Assembly: GCF_003573695.1 (NCBI RefSeq)
Contig: NC_039362.1
Span: 8,780,088-8,844,087 of the forward strand
DNA: 64,000 nucleotides
Origin: Papaver somniferum
Taxonomy: Eukaryota > Streptophyta > Magnoliopsida > Ranunculales > Papaveraceae
Direction: 5' to 3'
The first letter of the stretch is position 1; each line of letters starts with the position of its first letter. The translations under genes and the position numbers were made by a program. The notes below the pieces were generated by a model, which was not told the origin of the DNA, did no database searches, and was given only the letters and a program-made list of their open reading frames with translations. Shown piece after piece: positions 55,834 through 64,000 of the stretch.

Positions 55834-58578
55834 ATGCCCGAGGTTATTAGAGAGCGGGCTTGGAAAAGAAACACTCTAGGTCGTTTGATTAGTGATAAAC
55901 CTAGTAGTTCTTCTTGTGAAGGCGGGGAGCTCGAAGACTCTTCTTTTGAGAGACCCGTTTTTGGAAACTTCAGTTTTGAGAATCTGTCTCTCTGTGAAGA
56001 AAGTACCCCTAGTACTTCAGCTGTGCCAGCGATGACAACTTTGAAAGATTACATGTTCCCAACTAGGACCAACCGAGCTTCGTGCATTAAATTGCAATCA
56101 AATACAGCTAATTTCGAGATGAAACCTAGTATTCTTCAGATGATCCCTATATTCTTAGGAAAAGATGATGAGAACCCTTATTTTCATATTAGGGACTTTG
56201 AGGAAATTTGTGGGACAGTTAGAATAAAAGACCTTACTGATGAAGTTTTGAAACTTAAGATGTTCCCCTTTTCCTTGAGAGATAAAGCCAAGACCTGGAT
56301 GAACAACCTACCATATGAATCCATTGAAACATGGCAGGAACTTATTGCTGCTTTCTATATGAAATTATACCCTAAGCATAAAACTGCAGCTGTCAGGCAG
56401 AAAATTAGTGCTAGTGTGCAACAAGAGGGAGAGTCTCACTATAGGTTTTTAGAGAGATTCAATGATCTCCTATCCCAGTGTCCTCACCATGGATTTGATA
56501 AGATGAAACTTGTAGAAATTATTTATAATGATTTAGACTATTCTACCAAAGCCATGGTCGAGTCTATGTGCGCTGGTGAGTTCACTAATAAAAATGCTGA
56601 TGATGCTTTTACCTTCTTAGGAGCTATTGCTGAAAAATCCCAACAGTGGGAGTCTTGTGTTGAACCCCCTAAAAGACTCTTGGTCAATAGAAGTAGTACC
56701 AATGTGGTAGATACAAGCTTCGGGTCAGATGCTAAGTTTGTTGTTTTTTCTAGAAGGTTAGAAGCTTTGGAATTGAATCATCCTAAACATAGGTCTCTTG
56801 TTGAAACTGATGATAGGATTAGAGCCTCTCAAGTCTCTAGTTGTGGAGTAGAACCCAATAACTCGTTTTGGGAAGGTCATGTTAGTGAAGAGCAATCCCA
56901 TGCTCTCTATAACAATGCTAGGTTCGAGAACCGTCAGAAGTTTGACCCATACTCAGAGACCTACAACCCTGGTTGGAGAAACCATCCTAATTTTTCTTGG
57001 TCCAAGGGCCAGAATCAAGGTCAGCCTAGTAATACTCAGCCTCCCCCAGGTTTTGGTTATACTCAGAACCCTTCAGGTCAAACCCAGTTTCAGAACACTT
57101 CTGAGAAAAAGATCTCTACCTTAAAAGAAGCTCTTACTATGTTAGTAAAGAACCATGATATTTTATCAGCTAACCACCTTAGCTTTCAACAAGAAACCAT
57201 GCAGAACCATAAGGATAATTCCCAGACTCTTACTAAATTAGAACTTCAAGTCGGCCAAATATCTAAGTATTTAAGTGAGAGAGAAGAAGGTAAGTTTCCT
57301 AGTCAAACTCAAGCCAATCCTAGGGGGGTCCACCAAACATCTTTAGTTGGTGAGGAATCATCAAACCATGTGAACTCGATAAAAACCCTCAGGAGTGGTA
57401 AAACATTAGATAATAAGGTAGCCATGCCTAGTGAACATACTGTAGTTCCACCCTCTACTTCTCAAGAGGAACTCATAACTGAGGAAACTGAAACAATTTC
57501 TAAGGAGTCCCAAGAAATTCCTGATAGGACTATCTTTGTGCCTAGAGCCCCATATCCTCAGTTGTTAACCCCAACAAAGAAGGAGTCAACTTTCAACGAG
57601 ATAATGGAAATATTTAAGCAGGTGAACATCAACATTCCTTTATTAGAAGCAATTAAGCAGATGCCTGCTTATCCCAAGTTCCTTAAAGATCTTTGTACAA
57701 GAAAGCGTAAGCTTAATGTTCATAAGAAAGCCTTTTTAGCTGGTCAAGTAAGTTCAATTCTTCTAAACCAAGCACCTCCTAAGTATAAGGACCCTGGATG
57801 CCCTAACATATCTTGTGAAATTGGTAACCACACTGTCGATAAGGCACTACTTGACTTAGGATCTAGTGTTAACTTACTCCCGTATCATGTTTACACCCAG
57901 CTAGGTCTTGGTAAGTTGAAACCGACCAAAATGACACTACAATTAGCTGATAGGTCTGTCAAAGTCCCTCGTGGTGTCATAGAGGATGTTATGATTGAGG
58001 TTGATAAGTTTATTTATCCAGTGGATTTTGTTGTTTTAGGAACCCAGCCAGTTCAGGACCCAAGTGCTCAATCTTTGGAAGAATCTCTTGAGTATTTGAA
58101 GGACTTTGAAGATCCGGAAATTCAAGCAATAGTTAGGGGTTTGTCTGAGAGTAGTGAAAACCCTAAGTTTGGGGATAGTGATGGTTCTTATGATTGTCAG
58201 GTATCCCTAATTAGAGTCCCTAACTTGGGACTCGAGCTTTGTGCACCTGAGATATCACTTGAGTCTATTCAGACTCCGCAACCCGATCCACCTGATACTG
58301 TCCAAGAGGTAACTCAGGTATTAGAGACCCATTTTTCAGATGAATCTATTTATCAAGATACACATAAGAAGCTCAATTATGCTACCCAGATAAACCCAGT
58401 TGTCTTGACAGAAACCTTAGACGAGGATGTGCTCCTTCTTTTCATTTTTCTGAACCAGTGTTGTTGTCTCATATTTGTGTTAGCTTTATTTGGTCTTGTG
58501 GACCCACAATTTTTTCGACTATTGGTATACGACTTTGGGATGTGGCAATCCTTTTTGAGGTATTTGATGTCTAGCTAG
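55834..58578 (+). CDS. Element B Gag-protease polyprotein (914 aa), Athila-type capsid
   Basis: ATG at 55834, intact to the TAG at 58578. Residues about 135-270 form the retrotransposon Gag (PF03732-like) domain: LKMFPFSLRDKAKTWMNNLP, TWQELIAAFYMKLYP, QEGESHYRFLERFNDLL. Then ETYNPGWRNHPNFSW and LKEALTMLVKNHD, typical Athila Gag linker. The expected CCHC knuckle between these is missing. MPAYPKFLKDL leads into an aspartic-protease-like segment with LLDLGSSVNLLP (Asp at residue 674; the DLG form is usual in Athila) and YPVDFVVLG, after which the normal protease end is replaced. The C-terminus has RVPNLGLELCA (794-804), a hydrophobic membrane-like stretch (867-889) and VDPQFFRLLVY, matching the end of the family A protein. 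Likely forms particles with a helper polymerase. Confidence 0.88.
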   Translation: MPEVIRERAWKRNTLGRLISDKPSSSSCEGGELEDSSFERPVFGNFSFENLSLCEESTPSTSAVPAMTTLKDYMFPTRTNRASCIKLQSNTANFEMKPSILQMIPIFLGKDDENPYFHIRDFEEICGTVRIKDLTDEVLKLKMFPFSLRDKAKTWMNNLPYESIETWQELIAAFYMKLYPKHKTAAVRQKISASVQQEGESHYRFLERFNDLLSQCPHHGFDKMKLVEIIYNDLDYSTKAMVESMCAGEFTNKNADDAFTFLGAIAEKSQQWESCVEPPKRLLVNRSSTNVVDTSFGSDAKFVVFSRRLEALELNHPKHRSLVETDDRIRASQVSSCGVEPNNSFWEGHVSEEQSHALYNNARFENRQKFDPYSETYNPGWRNHPNFSWSKGQNQGQPSNTQPPPGFGYTQNPSGQTQFQNTSEKKISTLKEALTMLVKNHDILSANHLSFQQETMQNHKDNSQTLTKLELQVGQISKYLSEREEGKFPSQTQANPRGVHQTSLVGEESSNHVNSIKTLRSGKTLDNKVAMPSEHTVVPPSTSQEELITEETETISKESQEIPDRTIFVPRAPYPQLLTPTKKESTFNEIMEIFKQVNINIPLLEAIKQMPAYPKFLKDLCTRKRKLNVHKKAFLAGQVSSILLNQAPPKYKDPGCPNISCEIGNHTVDKALLDLGSSVNLLPYHVYTQLGLGKLKPTKMTLQLADRSVKVPRGVIEDVMIEVDKFIYPVDFVVLGTQPVQDPSAQSLEESLEYLKDFEDPEIQAIVRGLSESSENPKFGDSDGSYDCQVSLIRVPNLGLELCAPEISLESIQTPQPDPPDTVQEVTQVLETHFSDESIYQDTHKKLNYATQINPVVLTETLDEDVLLLFIFLNQCCCLIFVLALFGLVDPQFFRLLVYDFGMWQSFLRYLMSS

Positions 58579-58703
58579 ATACTTTAAATTTAGCATTTAC
58601 TGGGAGGCACCCACGCTCATGCGACACGGTAATATCCTTCCTTGTTTCTTATCCTCAAGTGGTAACAGTTTCTCCTTGTTCATGCTTTTAATTTCATTTT
58701 TAG

Positions 58704-58741
58704 AACATTGAGGACAATGTTAGATTTAAGTTTGGGGGCGG
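58704..58741 (+). promoter_or_regulatory. Internal hairpin plus polypurine-like tract (B)
   Basis: AACATTG/CAATGTT stem, AGGA loop (58704-58721), then AAGTTTGGGGGCGG; same layout as 5419-5455. Confidence 0.6.
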
Positions 58742-59532
58742 GGAAGAGACTTTTTGTTAGCTGCAATAAATAAACTCCAGAGCCTAGACATTTATGTTTA
58801 TTAAGGATGGCACTAACCAATCTAAGTGGATGGAAGCATTTTGGTTGTAGGAGTTGAGGAACCAATCTGATTAGATGGAAACATCTAGAAGAGTCTATTC
58901 ATAAAAGCACAGAGCTCAGGTGTTAAAAAAAATAAAACATGGTAGTTTCACCATATCCTCGTGATGGAAACATCGAAAGAATCCTGATCAGTTCTTTTTT
59001 TTCTTTTTACCATTGCTAGGGTGAAATAGAGTGACTGAGATCAAAAAAAAAAAAAATTGAGACCAGACCACCAGACCAACCGGAATAAATACAATAAAGT
59101 CGACCACTGACACCCTTGTATATGCCAGCTGAGTTGACCTAGAGTTAGGATTATCGACCACTGGTTCCCTTGTATATGCCGGTGTGTTGATATTAGTCCA
59201 GACTAGTATCTCAGTCTATTAGGATAGGTTCACCTTAGTTAACATCATCTACATTTTTCTCTACATCCATCTTCTTAATCTATCCATGTGATTGGTTGAC
59301 CCCGGTTTATGATGTCCAGAAACTATCTGAGTAGAGATCTGTCACTTTATATGAATTTTAGTATGCTTGAGTGCAAACTCGTGTACATCAATTGGAATTT
59401 CGCATCAGGGTACTTCCTCCTGTAGTCAATAAGTATGCCAACCAAGGAGATTCTTTAGTGCCTTTCAAGGTTCCACATAGATATATAGGGTCTGGAGTAA
59501 AGGTTTTGTGGGTACACCTCTGGTAAACCCTC

Positions 59533-59568
59533 CGGAGACAACACTCCGCCGCTAGGGCCACCTAGCGG
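59533..59568 (+). promoter_or_regulatory. Paired RNA hairpins H1/H2 (B)
   Basis: H1 59533-59548: CGGAG/CTCCG with 6-nt loop. H2 59549-59568: CCGCTAGG/CCTAGCGG with GCCA loop. The stems keep pairing despite base changes relative to family A. Confidence 0.7.
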
Positions 59569-59621
59569 TTTAACGGCTTGCTGCACGTGCTAAGTGTAGT
59601 CATTTTATTTTCTAGATTAGT

Positions 59622-59660
59622 TTTGCTCGAGGACTAGCAAATAATAAGTTTGGGGGTATT
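59622..59660 (+). promoter_or_regulatory. Terminal hairpin H3 and polypurine tract (B)
   Basis: TTTGCT/AGCAAA around the conserved GAGGAC loop, then AAGTTTGGGGGTATT directly before the LTR at 59661. Confidence 0.75.
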
Positions 59661-60960
59661 TGATAGACACATTTTTGTGTCTACGTTGTCCTTAATTTCA
59701 TGTATTGTTGGAACTCGATTTTTGTACTTATTATGGTATTTTATGTGTTTTTAGGCATTTTTGGAAATAAACATTCTTGGAAAAATCGGCTCGAAAAGTC
59801 GTCTAAAGCACCGGAAGGAACGTGTTATTCGGACTCTCACTTTTGGATAAGGGGCTCCCAAATGATAAGGGGTACCCAAAGGATATTTGCACCTAAGCAG
59901 CTAATCAGAGACACCCCTCATGGCATCTGTTATTCGCACCCCAGGACCGGATAGGGGGCGCCCATATTCTTCTTCACGAGAAAGATATTTGGCGGGAAAA
60001 GAAATCTCAACTATGTGAGATTCTGGTCATGATATTATGGGGATATTTTTGTCTTTAAGACATGATTATCTTCTTACCACGACAGTAAGATTTTGTACGT
60101 GTCTTAAATGGAAGAAAATCGTATACTTTTGGATATTTTCGAAAACAGGGAAGGAATTATTCACGGAATTAATTGAATATATTCTCTTCATTATTTGGCT
60201 CAATTAAATGAGAAGATTTGGATATACCATACAACTCAGAAGACGTGTGAAAATGGAGAGGAAATATTCCCTTGAAATACTTTCATTAACTGCAAGGATC
60301 TTTTGGAGTAATTGAGATGATTGTCGACCTAAGATTGGCTTCACAGTATAAATAAGAGTGTCTTGGGTATCAGTGAGGGGATGGAGAGTTTGTGGATCGT
60401 TTAGAGCAAACCCGGTTTAATCATTATCTTCTCCCATTTCATCACTTGTAAACACTTTTGAGCAATGAAAAATTATTCTGAGTGTGTTTCCAATATGCGG
60501 AGCTAGACCCCAATCCTTGGGGCTATGGAGGAAGCCGTTGTTTCGGTAAAAGTGATACATTTCTATTTTTAATTAATTATAACAACTCTATTATGGTTTT
60601 TGCTTTGAATTAAAACTTTATTATATGATTTTAATTAGTTAGGTGTATTTTCTCTTGATAGAATATGCTTGCTTTAGGGTTTTGATATTCTATGCTTGGA
60701 TTAACATCTATTCTTTTGAAAATCTACATGTCTAGACAATACTATTAGAATGAATTAGAATGTTGAGCTGCATAATTATTGTTTTATTAAATCACTAATG
60801 TCGACCAATGGTGGAATCCTAGCCCCGGTCTCTCCATAATTTTTACAACACTTTTTAATTGAGTTTGTTATTTTTATTTATAAAAATTAAGTCTAAAAAA
60901 AATCTTCCTTTACAAGTCTCAACGAACCTTTTACTACAACATCACTGAAAATAACCATCA
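59661..60960 (+). repeat. Element B 3' LTR, 1300 bp
   Basis: TGATAGACAC to AACCATCA, followed by CGTGT at 60961-60965. Only scattered differences from the 5' LTR. Confidence 0.93.
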
Positions 60961-60965
60961 CGTGT

Positions 60966-62041
60966 CTTATGTTGAGCACTATACAACCAAGTTGATCATT
61001 ATGATTGGCCTTGTTTTTCTCCATAAGGTACTATATATCGAGCATTATGAACTAAATTAATCATCTTGTTTGGTTATTTAGTTATTACTCCATAGGTTTT
61101 TTTTGTGTTGAGTATATGAACGGTTAATCTAATCATTCCTTATGGTTAAACTTAGTCGTAGCTTCGTAAGTTTACTTATGTTGAGCATAATCAATTAAAT
61201 TGATCACTTTTTGGGTTTATTTTGGTTGCGTATTCCAATTAAATTAATCATGGGTTTACTAGTGATTAATTTGATTGAGTTTTTGGATATAAAAATCATT
61301 CTTATGGTTTTGATGTCCAATAAAAATCCATCTTTTCTTTTGAAATTAAGGTCTCTCGTTGTTGTTCTTTCGGGAATGACATCAAATGGGGGGAGAGTTC
61401 ATTTGAACTTGTGCTTAATGGTCATATCTTGAGGGGTGTGCGGCTGTGGAATTTTAGAGGGGTTATCTTGTATCTTTAAACTCCTTGATGAATGATGTTA
61501 GCTTCGGCTATATGATTGCATCTAAATAAGTTGATGTGTGTCTCTTTCTCTCAGTCATGAAATGTCTCTTACGAAAATTTCATTATGATCCCATTCTTGT
61601 ACCTTTGCCAATTTTATTGACAAAAATGGGGAGAATAATATGTAGTTCACACTACAAATACATATGGTTTTCAGATCATTGTGTAAGGGGGAGTGTTTTC
61701 CATGTTAGATGGAGTATTGACTAAGGGGGAGTGATACATATCACCATAGTATTATTGTTGAAGTTGTGATACAATTGAACTTTGACGTTGCATAATAATA
61801 CTATGACACTGTATAACAATGATCGAGAATTATGTTTTCTCATTGTTATAGCTACGGATCTTCAACAACGGTGATGCTAAACTTACAACCTTTGGGATCA
61901 TTGGAGTACTTGGAAGTGACGAGGATTTCGAGGAATGTTGAAGATTAGACATGTGGAATAGGAGCTACGAAAGTTTCATTATCTTTTTTGTATTCCATAT
62001 GTATTAATAGTTTTGTCACTAAAATTGACAAAGGGGGAGAT
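60966..62041 (+). other. Element C3 3' UTR, right part
   Basis: Continues 52909-53428. About four TATGTTGAGCA-type units (about 60966, 61030, 61108, 61175), the CTTTCGGGAATGACATC stretch, GGGGGAG tracts and the terminal AAAGGGGGAGAT. Frames such as 61211-61432 are unsupported. Confidence 0.78.
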
Positions 62042-64000
62042 TGTTAGAGCATTTCTCGGTCGAACTCGCATGCGTTGCTATCTCAAGCATGTTTGTCAAT
62101 GTTAGTGATCAAAATTATAAGTCTTGATTTCTAGTCTACTATAGATAAGTCTCGGACTAGGATAATAAGTGTAATTGAGCTCAAGCACTCCATGGCGATT
62201 CATCATACAAGACAAATATCTACTCAAGGAACCGGTGGAACTTCTCGACAAAAAGGTATGTGGAGACTTGAACTTATTTGTCACCCAAAAGTCTATCTAT
62301 TCTACCTCCTACTCTTTGAGACAAAAAGTCGTATGCTATATATATAGACTATGATTATACACATTTGGTATTTCGTTCCGAGTATACCTCGCCTATCTAT
62401 ATCTCGAAATATGTGTTGGTAAGATTTTCGCTTCGACCAAGTTTATCTTTACCTAGTGACGAAAGTCATGATATGTTTCAATCGCTTTGAAAATTTATTT
62501 GACGAGAAATGGTGTAACAACTACATAACGTCCTCTAAGAATGTTTCAATGATTGGAATGAGAGTTTAGATTACATAACCAATGGTGAACATAAGCATTG
62601 TTGTGGAAACACAGTTATATATAAGTATTATTCCTTGAACCAAAGTTTTCGAACTTTGTTGATCAAGAGAACCGGAAGAATGGCAAGTGCCAAGTCCGCG
62701 AACTGCCGAAGTTCTCAAACCCTAAAATTTCTGCTGGAGTTGACAAACTACTTGCGTGAAGCTAAGTCCACGAACCTAGTCCGTGAACCGGCGAAGTTCT
62801 CATCCCGAGAATTTCTGCTGGAGTTTGTAAACTCTGTCCGGTATTTTAAGTCCGCAAACCTAGTAGGCAAACTTGAGAAGGTTATATATCTAAATATGAT
62901 TTCTGAACTTAAACTTAAAAAGACTAAAGAATGCATTTGCAAACCGTGGCTATAAAAGTTCATGAACCGATTCGAGTGAATCAAATCATCTTTGCTTCAA
63001 TTTTGTCTTCTGTAGTTACATAAGATTTCCTTGCAATTGCACAACTCTCTAACTAGTTCATTTGAGTCATTTGAACTAGTTATGGTAAAGAAGAACATGG
63101 TTGATATGAAATGCTCATATGGATAACCTTTTGGTTGACTATTGTTGAACCAACAATGTACACGTTTGGGTACGTGTAACAAACCTAGAAGCGTGCATTT
63201 CATTTGTGTATAACAAGCTAAGTTTTCGATCTAACGGTTGAGAAATATTAGCTTGAATCTGAATCAGGTTTTCATCTAACAGTGGATATTGATTGCTTTG
63301 CTACCAAGGCAAAACCCTAATTTGAAAGAATATATAAGGGGACATCTAGCAACTCTGTAAAGATAATCCCCACACCTTAGGTGTCATACTAGTTTGCGTG
63401 CTAGAGTCGGTTCTCCTTTAACCTTTGGTTTTCTTATTCTAAAACCAGGTTAAACGACTTAAAGACTTCATTGGGATTGTGAAGCCAGACCGATACTACT
63501 TTTATCGTAGTTGTGTGATCTGATCTTGCATCTTCTATCATACGAGTATAATCATATTGATTGGATTGAGATTGAGATCTCTGATAGGAAAGATATAAAA
63601 AGTAATCACGAACACCTTCGTCTCATTGTTTGTGATTCCGAAACATCTTGTTTCGCTACCATACGATTAAGATTGTTGTGAGGTTATTGATAACTCTAGG
63701 AAGTTCTTCGGGAATATAAGACCGGATTATCAATTGGTTCATATTCACCTTGATTATTATCAAAAGACGGAATAAAACCTTTTAGGGTTTATCTGTGGGA
63801 GATAGATTAATCCTTCGATAGACTTGTCTGTGTGAGACAGATTTGTTTATCATCAAGTCTTCGAATTTGGGTCGTAGCAACTCTTAGTTGTGGGTGAGAT
63901 CAGCTAAGGGAATCAAACTGCTGGGATCATAGGCGTAGGGAGTACAAATGTACCTTGGATCAGTGGGAGGCTGATTGGGGTTCAACTACAGTCCAGTCCA
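62042..64000 (+). repeat. Element C3 3' LTR, cut by window end
   Basis: Starts TGTTAGAGCATTTCTCGG; collinear with 48221-50179 and contains the palindrome (63051-63081). About 470 bp should follow beyond the window. Confidence 0.92.

Larger units (their letters stand above)
58579..59660 (+). other. Element B 3' UTR
   Basis: Non-coding. Holds an internal hairpin plus purine tract (58704-58741), an A run near 59043, the paired hairpins (59533-59568) and the terminal hairpin plus tract (59622-59660). The stretch GTACACCTCTGGTAAACC before the hairpins is shared with family A. Confidence 0.78.
53429..60960 (+). mobile_element. Element B: complete Athila-like Gag-protease element without pol
   Basis: 5' LTR 53429-54729 (1301 bp), internal 54730-59660, 3' LTR 59661-60960 (1300 bp), and perfect 5-bp target duplication CGTGT at 53424-53428 and 60961-60965. 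The primer site, Gag type and GTTTGGGGGTATT purine tract place it near Athila. One intact 914-codon ORF. RT, RNase H and integrase are absent, so it is non-autonomous. Nearly identical LTRs and an intact ORF indicate recent insertion. Confidence 0.94.
15224..64000 (+). mobile_element. Element D: degenerate short-LTR Ty3/gypsy (chromovirus-like) element, split by later insertions
   Basis: Element D supplies 15224-16145, 42034-42988 and 45343-48220; everything between is inserted DNA. Joined in that order it follows the gypsy order: 277-bp LTR, Gag, CCHC-like knuckle, protease, RT, RNase H, integrase, GPY-type C-terminus. Removing the insertion at 42989-45347 restores an uninterrupted reading frame. 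The element is dead: several in-frame stops and homopolymer frameshifts. The short LTR and the FHVSQLKKK motif suggest the Reina-like chromovirus lineage; a chromodomain would lie to the right of element C3, outside the window. The 5 bases left of the LTR are CATAA. Confidence 0.8.
48221..64000 (+). mobile_element. Element C3: SIRE-like copia non-autonomous element, interrupted by B, 3' end outside window
   Basis: 5' LTR 48221-50647 (2427 bp), internal domain 50648-62041 of which 53429-60965 is element B plus its duplication, and 3' LTR from 62042 running off the window. Without B the internal domain is about 3857 bp and has gag and a small 3' ORF but no pol. Left flanking 5 bases are CTCGT; the matching duplication would be outside the window. 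Confidence 0.88.

Noticed and set aside
1..64000. CRISPR arrays, operons, phage or plasmid genes, rRNA or tRNA genes
   Set aside because: None seen; tRNA-like matches are only retrotransposon primer sites.

Overview
This window is plant nuclear repeat DNA made almost entirely of LTR retrotransposons inserted into one another. I see no host gene, rRNA, tRNA, CRISPR array or bacterial feature. Plant origin follows from the element lineages: an Athila/Tat-type Ty3/gypsy group (families A and B), a SIRE/Maximus-like Ty1/copia group with 2.3-2.4 kb LTRs (family C), a short-LTR chromovirus-like Ty3/gypsy element (family D) and one further solo LTR (family E). Several C repeats resemble sequences I associate with poppies (Papaveraceae), but that rests on memory and is low confidence.

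Positions 1-13246 hold a tandem array of family A on the + strand: a partial internal domain with its open reading frame, a 10-N gap, an LTR end, a complete internal domain (CDS 3512-5230), an LTR (6613-9194), an internal domain deleted to 1.45 kb, and a last LTR (10649-13246). A short stretch of older relics follows (13247-15223).

From 15224 to the right edge the frame is one degenerate gypsy element, D. Its 277-bp LTR and gag start at 15224-16145, gag/protease resume at 42034-42988, and RT, RNase H and integrase lie at 45343-48220. It is split by three C-family insertions: a complete minus-strand element (here C2, 16146-42033), a minus-strand solo LTR (42989-45342, target duplication CTATG) and a plus-strand element (C3, 48221 to beyond 64000). 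C2 is itself interrupted by solo LTR E (21122-39160, target duplication ATAGC). E is interrupted by a plus-strand C element (C1, 21487-38165), and the 5' LTR of C1 is interrupted by a minus-strand A element (A2, 22343-30515, target duplication TAGTT). This is a five-level nest: D > C2 > E > C1 > A2. C3 is interrupted in its 3' UTR by element B (53429-60960, target duplication CGTGT).

None of the A, B or C copies carries reverse transcriptase or integrase. A encodes an approximately 570-aa protein with a CCHC knuckle but no recognisable capsid. B encodes a 914-aa Gag-protease protein with no knuckle. C copies carry gag-position frames plus a small coiled-coil-like 3' ORF. All must have been moved by enzymes from elsewhere. 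The most interesting non-coding signal is in the 3' UTRs of A and B: two abutting hairpins whose stems differ between the families by compensatory changes, and a stem / GAGGAC loop / stem unit followed by a G-rich polypurine tract that occurs twice per element.
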